Origin: a virus
Length of the DNA: 64,000 nucleotides
IMG/VR virus record: IMGVR_UViG_3300021432_000008
Coordinates: 1-64,000 of that record
Strand: one strand, 5' to 3'
The position numbers were made by a program, and so were the translations under genes. Below, one piece after another: positions 46,632 through 55,045 of the stretch (position 1 is the stretch's first letter; every line of letters begins with the position of its first letter). Below the pieces are notes generated by a model. That model ran no database searches. It was given only the letters and a program-made list of their open reading frames with translations, and was not told where the DNA came from.

Positions 46632-48194
46632 TCAGCCCTCCACCTCGGTGTACTCCCGCGCTTGCCGCTGGTAAATCAAGTGGGACCAGCGGTCCCCGTC
46701 GGCAAGGGCACGGTCAGCGAGTCGGGCGAATGTGATCGCGAGGGAGCGGCGGGAGTGCTGGACGGGCTTGTTTGCCGCCTGCGCCGTCACTTCCTCGGGG
46801 TCGCCACGATGGTAGGTCACATCGCCCCAGCCGAGCTTCTCGCCCGTTTGCTCGGCGCGTTTCTTCAACTCGCTGAAGTCCCAACCGGCGGGGATCGGCG
46901 CCATCTTGGCGAACGAAGAGCCGGCGGCCTTTGCGTCTTCCTCAGCCATCCACGCATCGTTGCTGTTGTCGTAGACGCGGACCTGCGCCGGCTTCCCTTC
47001 CTGCTTGATGGCGACGAAGTATTTACCGCCAACCTTCTCGTTGGGGTGAAAGGCACCAGAAGGTTTCTCCAGCTTCTCTGGCGCCGGAGACTCTTCCGCC
47101 GGCAACCCCTCATCCGTGACGACCTGCTTGTGCAGGTCCTCCCCCAGCTGCCGCTTGTACTTGCCCAGCATCTTCGCGGCGGCTGCCGCTTGCCGGTCGG
47201 TCAACTCGCTCTGTTCGGCCAGCTGTCCGCCGAAGTCGGAATCCATCTTGTTGAAGCCGATGTTGTTGATTTCGCGGGCGCGGTCCTCGTTGCTGCCGTG
47301 CAGCTGGCGCAGGGCCTGGTGGATGGCTTCCTTCCGCTCGGGGCTGATGCGGGGCGGGGGCGTTGTGGGACGAAAGCGCGGAGTGCCCGTTTTCCTTGCC
47401 CAGTGCTCTTTGAAGGTGTCCAGCGATTCCTGAGAGGGAAACTCCGTCGTCCAACCGACACCTGGGATGTTGACGCGCCTGGCGCCGAACGAAGACAGGT
47501 TCTCGTTCTCGGATATTGGTGTGTTCTCGTGGACAGGGTTGGGCTCTACCCACGTCTCGGGGGGTAGGTTCTCGCCTTCACCGGCCGCTTCGGGGTGGCC
47601 GGCGGCGGCGTTGACGAGGTCCTTCTGCGAGGGGCCCTGAATGGCGGCGGTCAGCTCTGCCTGGCGTCGCTTCTTCTCTGCCAGCTGCTCCGCCTTGGCG
47701 AAGGACTTGCCGACCTGCGCCCTCAGTTTTTCGATGTCGGCCTTGGCGCTGGCGATTTGTTGATCGTACTCAGGAAGGCGTTTCTTCTCGAACCCGCGGG
47801 CCGTCGCTTCCAAAGAGCCGAGCCCAGAGAACACGATCTTGTCTCCCTGGCCGTCGATGATCATTTCCATGTCCGTATAGATGTGCCCATCGGCAGTCAT
47901 CCTGTTGCGCAGATAGCCCTTCAAAGGCAAGCCGCGGTAGCTGCCAATCGCGACCGGCTTTCCGGTGTTGCCGTAGCCGTAACCCGGCCTGTCAAGCCTG
48001 TCCTTGTTGCTTTTCTCCCATTCCTCCAGCGCCGCCTCCGTCTTCACGATCAGATACGCCTCCAGATCCTGCCCCAGCTCGCTCGCCAGGGCCGGGAACA
48101 GCCTCGCCAGATGCCGGCGGAGCATGCGCTCCCACTGGTTGTTGCGGATGTACCCCGTCGCCAGTATCGCTCTTGCCGCCTGCTGCCAGTTCAT
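46632..48194 (-). CDS. Large head-associated protein with repeated ARLADRA motif
   Basis: 520 residues from ATG 48194 (AAGGAG upstream). N-terminal helical region, a Gly-rich middle (YGYGNTGKPVAIGSYRGL), a long coiled coil (EYDQQIASAKADIEKLRAQV) and a C-terminus AITFARLADRALADGDRWSH...YQRQAREYT. The last motif recurs in the 1538-residue protein downstream of the portal, so both may dock to the same partner. The start lies just past a dispersed 40-bp element. Confidence 0.5.
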   Translation of the reverse strand: MNWQQAARAILATGYIRNNQWERMLRRHLARLFPALASELGQDLEAYLIVKTEAALEEWEKSNKDRLDRPGYGYGNTGKPVAIGSYRGLPLKGYLRNRMTADGHIYTDMEMIIDGQGDKIVFSGLGSLEATARGFEKKRLPEYDQQIASAKADIEKLRAQVGKSFAKAEQLAEKKRRQAELTAAIQGPSQKDLVNAAAGHPEAAGEGENLPPETWVEPNPVHENTPISENENLSSFGARRVNIPGVGWTTEFPSQESLDTFKEHWARKTGTPRFRPTTPPPRISPERKEAIHQALRQLHGSNEDRAREINNIGFNKMDSDFGGQLAEQSELTDRQAAAAAKMLGKYKRQLGEDLHKQVVTDEGLPAEESPAPEKLEKPSGAFHPNEKVGGKYFVAIKQEGKPAQVRVYDNSNDAWMAEEDAKAAGSSFAKMAPIPAGWDFSELKKRAEQTGEKLGWGDVTYHRGDPEEVTAQAANKPVQHSRRSLAITFARLADRALADGDRWSHLIYQRQAREYTEVEG

Positions 48195-49182
48195 CTTCGT
48201 CTCCTTCATCGAGCGCTGCCCCTTCCGCATCCATGCGGCCAGCCGTGTCCAGCACTCCAATCATATGATGCAGCCGCTGGAGTTGCAAACGCAAAGCCTC
48301 CCGCTTGAGGCGATTCCGCGGCGTGTCCTCTGGCACCCTGTCCAGTGCCGCCGCCACCTGCTCCGCCAGTTCGTCGATGCGATGCTCGGTCAGATTGCCG
48401 TGAAAGCGCCTGATCATGCCGAGTGAGAGCTTCGAGCGCATCTTGCCGTAGTCGGACAACTCGGCATCGCCCTCGTGCTTCTCCAGCGCCGCTTTGACCA
48501 CGCCGGCGAGCTTCTGGCGGTCGATGGGGCCGCGGGCCCTTCGCTTCTCCACGGCCTCCGCCGAGGTGACGGCGGGCTTCTTCTCCGTCACCTTGTCCAC
48601 GTACCAGACATACCCCGTGGTAGGGTTCACCTGACGGATAGCGCCAGGGTAGTCCTTCGACACTCTGCGGTACTGTGTCGCTCCTTCCGGCTCGGGTCCT
48701 TCATCGCTGTCATCGGTATCGTCTGATTCCTCCGCGTGCCACTGCCCCCGGTCGTCCTGCACCACGGACCAGCCCCACTCGGCCAGCTCCTCGTTGGCCG
48801 AGTCAACCTCCTCGTCATCGGGTGGCGAGCCAGCGTCGGAGAGGGCCTGGTACAACTCGCTGTACATGAGGGCGAGGTCCTTCGCTGCCGCCCACTGACC
48901 GCCGCGGCGGTCGCCCAGCACGTCGGCGTAGTCGCCGTAGCCGCCGGGAACACGCGGGGCGGCGAAGCTGAGGAAATCGCCGCGCCGGTGCCGTTGTGGC
49001 TGCTGTGGAGGCTGCTGCCCCAGCGCCTGCACTTCCTCGTCGCTCATGCGGCGGATGGCGTCGGCCTGACGGCGGGCCTCGTCGGGGTCGCCCTCGTCAT
49101 CGAGGAGTAAGGCCAAGATAGCCTGAAGTTTCTCGGCGTTGATGTTCGTATCGCCGGTGGGCGCGGTTGCGGTTAGTGTCAT
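47992..49182 (-). CDS. Head-associated protein with tail running into the next gene
   Basis: 396 residues. Pro/Gln- and Asp/Glu-rich segments alternate with helices (EEVDSANEELAEWGWSVVQD, then DRQKLAGVVKAALEKHEGDA). The last 64-70 residues are encoded inside the following gene in another frame and are low-complexity Gly/Pro/Ala. The frame passes straight through the 40-bp element at 48203-48242, so insertion of that element may have removed an earlier stop. Confidence 0.5.
   Translation of the reverse strand: MTLTATAPTGDTNINAEKLQAILALLLDDEGDPDEARRQADAIRRMSDEEVQALGQQPPQQPQRHRRGDFLSFAAPRVPGGYGDYADVLGDRRGGQWAAAKDLALMYSELYQALSDAGSPPDDEEVDSANEELAEWGWSVVQDDRGQWHAEESDDTDDSDEGPEPEGATQYRRVSKDYPGAIRQVNPTTGYVWYVDKVTEKKPAVTSAEAVEKRRARGPIDRQKLAGVVKAALEKHEGDAELSDYGKMRSKLSLGMIRRFHGNLTEHRIDELAEQVAAALDRVPEDTPRNRLKREALRLQLQRLHHMIGVLDTAGRMDAEGAALDEGDEDELAAGGKSDTGDGVHPQQPVGAHAPPASGEAVPGPGERAGAGSGGVSDREDGGGAGGMGEKQQGQA
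48203..48242 (+). repeat. Dispersed hairpin element, copy d (identical to e, opposite orientation)
   Basis: These 40 bases begin CCTTCATCGAGCGCTGCC and end ATGCGGCCAG. They are perfectly identical to the reverse complement of 56508-56547. The centre CCGCA/TGCGG is self-complementary. Here they encode part of the C-terminus of the 49182 gene and lie just before the start of the 48194 gene. Confidence 0.8.
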
Positions 49183-49421
49183 GTTTTCTCTCCAACGACC
49201 GTGAAACTACAGGACCAAATCCTCTGGATGATGGCCCCGTCATCGAAGAGAACGTCATAGGCCGGACAGCCTCCAGACAGGTAAGCGTTGACGATCTCTC
49301 CCGCCTTGCTCTCGTAATTGAGATAGGTTGGGTGTTCCATCGCGAACTTGATGGTCTTGTGCATTTGCACTCTTCTGCCGACCATGTTCGTCTGGAGCCT
49401 GCCCTTGCTTATTGTGGTCAC
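49179..49421 (-). CDS. Hypothetical 80-aa protein
   Basis: GTG 49421 behind GGAGGCGACAAC, overlapping the stop of the giant gene (GTGA). Beta-rich small protein (IVNAYLSGGCPAYDVLFDDG, then IQRIWSCSFTVVG). Couples the giant protein to the following head gene. Confidence 0.5.
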   Translation of the reverse strand: MTTISKGRLQTNMVGRRVQMHKTIKFAMEHPTYLNYESKAGEIVNAYLSGGCPAYDVLFDDGAIIQRIWSCSFTVVGEKT

Positions 49422-52400
49422 GTTGTCGCCTCCTCTGCCTGCCGTGCGTAAATGCGTGCGGATGCGGAATCGCCTTCGCTCATCGCCCGCTCCGCCAGCC
49501 GGGCGAACTGCCATGCGCGGCCGGAACGCTGATACCGCGCCGGCGGTCGCTGCGGATCGTACTTCGCCCCCAGGTCCGCGTAGAGCTTCACCTCGCCGTC
49601 CATCGGGTAGACGTAGGGCACCTGATCATCGGGAAGGCTACCAATGTTCTGAGTGTGCCCGCCAGCGATCAGCTTGCCATCCTTCGTGAGACGATCCATC
49701 GCGGACTGGAACTGCCGCACGGTGAGCGTCGGATGTGCCGCACGTGCCGCCTCGTAGACCTGCTTCATCATGGGCTGTCCGAAGCTGTTCTTCTTCTTGG
49801 CGGCAATCACGTTGTCGAGGATCGTGTTCAGCACCTCGGTGGAACCCGAAGGCTGGATCTTCCACGGGTTCAGGTCCGCCGTCTTCCCGGCGGCGCGCTG
49901 CTGCATCATGGTCGTGGCGCCGAGAGCCTGCTTCATCTGGGCTGGCGACATGCCCAGCAGAGGATGGCCGGCGAACGGACTGGAGGACTGCTCCTCCGGC
50001 TCGGACGAAGCGGCAGGCGCCGGGCCCTCACCGCCCTTGCCGGTGAATTGCCCGCCACCGGGGCCGGCGTCCTTGTGTTCATGCCCGCTAGAGTCTTTCA
50101 CAAAATCACCTCCATTCTTGCGATCCGGGGTGGGTGCTGGAGCTTGTGGCCTGGTTGTTTGTGCGGCAAGAGGGGCGGCGCTCGATGCTGGGCTTGCCGG
50201 AGGCTTGCCGGGGGCCTGTGGCCTCATCTGGTGCGGCTGAATGTCGATGTAGCCCAGCGGTCCGCGGTCGCCCTGGATGAACCGCCCCGACGTCGGTTCC
50301 ATGTGCGGGTCGTTGGCCGACTGGAGCGTGAGCCGGTCCTCCTTCTGCCACTTCTGGAGCAGCTGGTGCATCTGCGCGTCGGTGATCTCGGGATGTTTCT
50401 GGCGGATGAGATCCACGAGGCGGGGAATCTTGGGCATCGGCTTGTCGGGCAAGGTCTGCATCTCGCGCTCGAGCTGCTGGTAGGCTTCGCGGGTGGCGTC
50501 CCAGAGGTTAGCCTCCCGCTCCGCCTGTGCCGTGGCCTCGTTGCTCTGCGTGCCGCCGGGGCGCTGGCGGGTGCCGGCAGCGGTAACGACGGGGGAAGGG
50601 GTGGTTGGCGGCGCTGCAAGCCCCAGCTTGTCCTTGATCCTCTGGAAGCCGGGGGATGCCTCGATCTGCTTGCGCACGTTCTCCGGCGACTGTTCGTAGG
50701 AGGTTCGCAGGATCGAGAGCGCCTGCTCGTAGCGCTCCTTCGTGCCTGCGTCGCGGTAGTCCCCCTTGGCCGGATCAGCCTCGGCCAGCCCATAGCTGCC
50801 CGCCGCCTGACGCCAGGTGGTCGGGTGGATGGGGGCAGAGACATTGCCAGCCAGATGGTCGGCCAGTTCGCCAATGCGAGCGCCGAGCGACCGCTCACCC
50901 TCTGTATTGCCGTGCGGCCCCCACTGGCCAGCGAGAGCCTTGGCCTCGTCCTTGCTGATGGACCGGGGAGCGGTTGTTGCGCCGGCGTTGCGCGGTTGTG
51001 GCGCCGGCATTGCGGCCGGCTGTGCCGGAGCAGCGGTAGCCTTTTGCGGTTGTTGCGCGGTTGTTGCGCCGGGCGCAACTTGTGGCTTTGCGGCAGCTTT
51101 CCCCCCGTACTTCGCCTGAAGGTCGGGGTAGTCGGCAAGGACAGCGGGAGGGACGGACTTGCCACTTTTTAGCGCCGTTTCCACCAATGATCGATGAACC
51201 GCATTATCCTTGATCTTGAGCGGTGTCTCCTGTGCATCCTTGATCTGCTTTTCAATGGCCACAGCTGCGGCGTACTTTGCATCGTCGAGAATGACGCCAC
51301 TCTTAACCTTCGCTTCATAGAGAGCCTGATCTATGCCGCCTGATGCCAGTTCCTTGCGGAAACGGTCGGTAATACTCTTATTCAGGAGAAGCCCCTGGTT
51401 GTCCTGCCGGAGCTTATCGACGCGATGCTTAACATCGGCCAACCACTCGTCAGCCGACTGGGTATGGCGATTGTCGTTCTTCGGATCACGGACGAAGCTT
51501 AGATCGTCGCGGTTGTGCCATGCCCGGTTGCCCTTGGTATCTTCCACGCCCACACGCCCGCTTCCCATGCCTCCACTGCCGCGCATGATTCCGACTGTAC
51601 CATCTTTGGTTCGCACTACATCGCCAAATGTGGGAAGACGCGACTGTGACTCGTATTCGTTGACTGTCATCTCCCACGGCTCTTTCTTCGCCGCCGACTT
51701 CGCTTCAGGTGCCGGCGCAGCAGCAGTAGCCTTCGCCGGCACCTCCGGCACGGCTGCTGGCGGCTGCGTTGCCGCTGGCTTCTCCGCCGCCGCCAGCGCC
51801 TGCTTGTGCGCCGCCGCCGTCGGCACGAACCCCGGCGCGCCGATGGCCTGCGCCGCCGAGCGGTGCTTGCGACCCACGGGTGTACCCTCCTGTGCGGCCA
51901 GGGCGCCGGCGATGGCTTCCATGCGGGCGTCGGCGGCGGCTGGCGCCGGCGGCTTCGGTGCCTCCTTCGGCACGGCAGGGCTAGTTGGTGGCCGTGTTGC
52001 AATCGTCGTTGCCACGCCGCCACGAGGGTGAGGTGGGAAGCGTTCCCGCTTGTGCCCTGTCGTACTCTCCAGCTGCTCGATGCCCGTATTCCCACCAGAC
52101 TGAAGGGTCAAGAGGTCGCGCTTTTGCATGTCGCGTAGCAGATCGTGGAAAGCCGGCTCCGTGAGTTGTGGATGCGCTTGCTTGAGCTGGTCGTAAATGT
52201 CCGGTATCGACGGAGTGATGCCGTACTTGTCGGGCTTGTTGATCTGGAAAATATCGCGCTCAACGGCAAGCGTATCCGGCACGGCAGGGCCTGCCGAGGC
52301 AGGCGCGGGTGCCGGTCGAGGCGCCGCGGGCTTTGCGGATGTTGGTGCTGGCGACGGTTTCACTTCCCCCGCCGTTGCCGGCTCCACGTTACCGCCACGC

Positions 52401-54034
52401 CGGCGGACCTCCATGCGTTCGGGCGTGAGGACCTGACCGGGGCGGCTGAGGTTCTTCCACGAGCCATCGGGCTGCTGCTCGAACGTGTCGTTGTAGGAGA
52501 CGACACGGGCGGATTTGGGAGCAACGGGAGCGGGCTGTGGCGCTGCCCCCTCGTCAGGCAGCTTGATCTTGCCCTGTTTCGCGAGCCCGTTGACGTACTC
52601 CAACGCCCCTTCGTGGCTGATCGCCTGACCGCGGTCCTTCATGAGCTGACCAACGTGGTGAGCCAGTTCGCCAGCGGTCGCTTCGGGGTCGGCCTTCAGG
52701 TAGTCAGTGACGGACTTCTCGACGTTCTCCCTGGCGGGAGGTTGCTCCTTCTTGCCCCGTGGCTGGTATTCGTCGTTGTGGGCGCTCATCGCAGCAGCGT
52801 TCGCCTTGACGACGTTGTTCAGAGCGCCCACGACATATTTCAAGGCATCAGCTTCCTCTGCCGAGTAGTGCGGACTGCGCATCGAGCCCCTGACAGAATT
52901 CATCGCCACATTCAGCGCGCCAAAGACTTCGGCATGCGCTGCGGCAGCCTCTTCGGGATTGCCACGTTCAGCTGCCACGGTTGCGGTGCCAAGTAGACTT
53001 TTCACCTCTTCCATCGGCTTGTGGAGTTGATGTAGCCAGGCGACATGATTGCTGGCGTCCTTGATCACCAGCTCTGCCCTGCTCAGCGCTTCCACAACGG
53101 CAGCGCTGTCGGCAACCCCCTCGGCGCCTTCTGCCTCTTCGGGTGGCGATGAAGGCCCTGCTGGCTCGGTCGCCGGCGCTTCCTTCTTCACCCCCTCCGG
53201 CAACGGCACTTCCTTCCCCGGATGCTCCTCGCGCAGCGCCAGTCCTTCCGCCACCTGCTCGCGCGACCGCCCACCCAGAACTCCCCCCATCATCTGCCGC
53301 AACTGCCGCAGCTGGTTAATGTCCATGCCCACCAGCGTATCGATGATTTCGCGCGGATCGCCCTCGCCCTTCTCGCGGAACGCCTTCACCTTGGCCGCGG
53401 CGTCCTCGAGCGCCAGCCGTTCGGGATGCGCGGCTTCCTTGCCCGTGACGTGGGCGATGAGGGCACGCGCCAGGTGCCCCTTGACCTTGCTCCGCAGCCC
53501 GCGCGGCTGTAGCCCCAGGCTGTGCCCCAGCGTCAGGATCTCGCCGTGAGAGAGGGCAAGCAGGCCGTCCGTGACAGCGTTGACGTGTTCCGGCGTGATG
53601 TCGGCGGCGTTGAGGCCCTGGAGCAAGCCACTCACTTCCTGGGCACGGTTGAGGGGCTGGCGTGGTTGAGGGGCCTCTTTCGGCGTCGCCGTCTTGCGAG
53701 AGCCCGGCTCCTGCTCTTGATAGCGCGTTTCACCCGTGCTGTCGCTGGTCCACTTGGTCTTACCAGCCTTCGACGTGCCTCTTGTCCAGCCGGCATGGCG
53801 CAGGGCATCGTCGGGGTCGCGGTCGTAGCGCAGGGATTGCCCGATGCCGGCGAATTGCAGGATCTCGCGGACCAGCGCCGCATGCTCCAGTGAGGCGCGA
53901 GCGAACAGACGCAACTGGTCGCCCGGTCCTTCATCGACGATACCGGCGACGGCCGAGGCGTAGTCGAGCAGGTCGGCGTCGGGCAGGTCGCCGTCGATGG
54001 CGTCGAGCAACAGGGTGGCGTGGTCAAGGGACAT
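49418..54034 (-). CDS. Giant 1538-aa head-associated protein with three winged-helix-like repeats
   Basis: Long Pro/Ala linkers separate small domains. Three segments share the plan I..IYDQLKQAHPQLT...L...Q..DLLTLQSG: about residues 606-661, 1200-1268 and 1422-1488, each a winged-helix-like fold with a variable wing. An N-terminal helical region and a GPGGGQFTGKGG motif near 1380 (also in the 32294 product) complete it. The C-terminus FARLAERAMSEGDSASARIY matches the 46632 product. Probably a multi-domain internal head or ejected DNA-binding protein. The function is inference from place and modules. Confidence 0.55.
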   Translation of the reverse strand: MSLDHATLLLDAIDGDLPDADLLDYASAVAGIVDEGPGDQLRLFARASLEHAALVREILQFAGIGQSLRYDRDPDDALRHAGWTRGTSKAGKTKWTSDSTGETRYQEQEPGSRKTATPKEAPQPRQPLNRAQEVSGLLQGLNAADITPEHVNAVTDGLLALSHGEILTLGHSLGLQPRGLRSKVKGHLARALIAHVTGKEAAHPERLALEDAAAKVKAFREKGEGDPREIIDTLVGMDINQLRQLRQMMGGVLGGRSREQVAEGLALREEHPGKEVPLPEGVKKEAPATEPAGPSSPPEEAEGAEGVADSAAVVEALSRAELVIKDASNHVAWLHQLHKPMEEVKSLLGTATVAAERGNPEEAAAAHAEVFGALNVAMNSVRGSMRSPHYSAEEADALKYVVGALNNVVKANAAAMSAHNDEYQPRGKKEQPPARENVEKSVTDYLKADPEATAGELAHHVGQLMKDRGQAISHEGALEYVNGLAKQGKIKLPDEGAAPQPAPVAPKSARVVSYNDTFEQQPDGSWKNLSRPGQVLTPERMEVRRRGGNVEPATAGEVKPSPAPTSAKPAAPRPAPAPASAGPAVPDTLAVERDIFQINKPDKYGITPSIPDIYDQLKQAHPQLTEPAFHDLLRDMQKRDLLTLQSGGNTGIEQLESTTGHKRERFPPHPRGGVATTIATRPPTSPAVPKEAPKPPAPAAADARMEAIAGALAAQEGTPVGRKHRSAAQAIGAPGFVPTAAAHKQALAAAEKPAATQPPAAVPEVPAKATAAAPAPEAKSAAKKEPWEMTVNEYESQSRLPTFGDVVRTKDGTVGIMRGSGGMGSGRVGVEDTKGNRAWHNRDDLSFVRDPKNDNRHTQSADEWLADVKHRVDKLRQDNQGLLLNKSITDRFRKELASGGIDQALYEAKVKSGVILDDAKYAAAVAIEKQIKDAQETPLKIKDNAVHRSLVETALKSGKSVPPAVLADYPDLQAKYGGKAAAKPQVAPGATTAQQPQKATAAPAQPAAMPAPQPRNAGATTAPRSISKDEAKALAGQWGPHGNTEGERSLGARIGELADHLAGNVSAPIHPTTWRQAAGSYGLAEADPAKGDYRDAGTKERYEQALSILRTSYEQSPENVRKQIEASPGFQRIKDKLGLAAPPTTPSPVVTAAGTRQRPGGTQSNEATAQAEREANLWDATREAYQQLEREMQTLPDKPMPKIPRLVDLIRQKHPEITDAQMHQLLQKWQKEDRLTLQSANDPHMEPTSGRFIQGDRGPLGYIDIQPHQMRPQAPGKPPASPASSAAPLAAQTTRPQAPAPTPDRKNGGDFVKDSSGHEHKDAGPGGGQFTGKGGEGPAPAASSEPEEQSSSPFAGHPLLGMSPAQMKQALGATTMMQQRAAGKTADLNPWKIQPSGSTEVLNTILDNVIAAKKKNSFGQPMMKQVYEAARAAHPTLTVRQFQSAMDRLTKDGKLIAGGHTQNIGSLPDDQVPYVYPMDGEVKLYADLGAKYDPQRPPARYQRSGRAWQFARLAERAMSEGDSASARIYARQAEEATT

Positions 54035-54037
54035 GGG

Positions 54038-54259
54038 TCACTCCTCAAGCGGGTCTGGCATTCCGGCAGTCTGCTCCTCCAGCATTGTGCAAATCGACTC
54101 TTCCCAGTACTCCATGAGGAACTTGCTCGCAGCGTCCAGCAACGGCACAACGCTGTTGCTCGTCGCCACCAGCGCCATGCCGGTTTCCGCGATTGCCGCT
54201 GCGGCACGAATCAACTCGATCTCCACGGCATGCTGCCGTGCTTTTTCGTCGTCGGTCAT
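54038..54259 (-). CDS. Hypothetical 73-aa helical protein
   Basis: ATG 54259 with GGAG upstream. Two helices (ARQHAVEIELIRAAAAIAET, then LLDAASKFLMEYWEESICTM). First gene after the AT-rich control region at 54260-54366. Function unknown. Confidence 0.5.
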   Translation of the reverse strand: MTDDEKARQHAVEIELIRAAAAIAETGMALVATSNSVVPLLDAASKFLMEYWEESICTMLEEQTAGMPDPLEE

Positions 54260-54336
54260 TGCTTACTCTCCATTTGAGATAGAATTTGTCTCTATAGCCT
54301 ATTTCTCTATACTCTCTTGAATTTTCCCCTTATAGG
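54260..54336 (-). promoter_or_regulatory. AT-rich leader, probable promoter of the giant-gene operon
   Basis: Between the terminator and ATG 54259 the minus strand contains two direct TATAGAGA repeats (TATAGAGAAAT and TATAGAGACAAAT) in otherwise GC-rich DNA. At least one could serve as a -10. A convincing -35 is not obvious, so a phage-specific or activator-dependent promoter is possible. Confidence 0.4.
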
Positions 54337-54359
54337 AAAAAATTTCCCTTGTAGGGAAA
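54337..54359 (-). terminator. Intrinsic terminator for the packaging operon
   Basis: Reading leftward, TTTCCC, a five-base loop and GGGAAA (54359-54343) are followed directly by TTTTTT (54342-54337). This is a standard Rho-independent terminator just past the stop of the gene at 54367, separating the terminase-portal unit from the downstream head unit. Confidence 0.7.
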
Positions 54360-54366
54360 GAGAGTA

Positions 54367-54669
54367 TCAGCCTCCCTCCACCAGCAGCACGCGGCGTCCC
54401 TTCGTCACCAGCTCAACGGCCTTCTCGTTGGCCTTGCTGGCGTCGGGCTCAACATGGACCGCCACGCCAACGAGCAGCGGAGACGGCGTTTCCTTCAGCT
54501 GCTCGATGGTTGGGGAAATCCTCCGTCCCGCGTCCTCCGTCATCACGATCGCGTCGAACGGCTCGCGTCCGTGCGTCTCTTCCGCGACCTTCACGCAGAA
54601 GGCGCGGATCTGCTCCAGCGGCTTGTCGGCGTCCAGCGTCAGCCGGCGAATGAATGAACGATGCTCCAC
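54367..54669 (-). CDS. Hypothetical 100-aa protein
   Basis: Alpha/beta protein (MEHRSFIRRLTLDADKPLEQ, then FDAIVMTEDAGRRISPTIEQ, PSPLLVGVAVHV) ending LVTKGRRVLLVEGG. No motif recognised. It is the last gene before the intrinsic terminator. Confidence 0.55.
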   Translation of the reverse strand: MEHRSFIRRLTLDADKPLEQIRAFCVKVAEETHGREPFDAIVMTEDAGRRISPTIEQLKETPSPLLVGVAVHVEPDASKANEKAVELVTKGRRVLLVEGG

Positions 54670-54671
54670 TG

Positions 54672-54785
54672 TCAGTCCTCCTCTTCTTCCGCCGGCGCCT
54701 CAGCGTCCGGCACCAGATCCAGAATGAGCCCGTCTTCCGTCTCGACAGGCTCGCCATCGAACAGTTCGTCGAGGATGTTGTTCAT
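54672..54785 (-). CDS. Very small acidic protein
   Basis: 37 residues from ATG 54785, overlapping the upstream gene (ATGA). MNNILDELFDGEPVETEDGL and a Glu/Asp tail. Could be a peptide regulator or scaffold fragment. Confidence 0.4.
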   Translation of the reverse strand: MNNILDELFDGEPVETEDGLILDLVPDAEAPAEEEED

Positions 54786-55045
54786 CGCAAGAACCTCCAC
54801 CAGAGAAACAGTTGTATCGCGGCCCCAGCGAGCGCACCGGCCAGTAACCCCGGCCATGCCCTCCGCCAGAGGAGCCTAAGGGTGGATTCCGTGGGCTTAA
54901 CGAAGTGTGGCACGTAGCCCTTCGGCGGTGCGTCCGGTATCGGTCGCGGTGGTATCATCACTGCCGGTCCTCTCAGCGGCGCAATCGCTCCCTCGGGTTT
55001 GTCGATGCGCTCGCCCTTGGCGTTCACGTAGACTGGCTGGCTCAT
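54782..55045 (-). CDS. Small protein with C-terminal membrane anchor
   Basis: 87 residues from ATG 55045, which overlaps the portal gene stop (ATGA). Pro-rich soluble part, then a single membrane span (WPGLLAGALAGAAIQLFLWW) at residues about 65-84. A tail-anchored protein made with the portal; a role in lysis or host membrane is possible. Confidence 0.5.
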   Translation of the reverse strand: MSQPVYVNAKGERIDKPEGAIAPLRGPAVMIPPRPIPDAPPKGYVPHFVKPTESTLRLLWRRAWPGLLAGALAGAAIQLFLWWRFLR

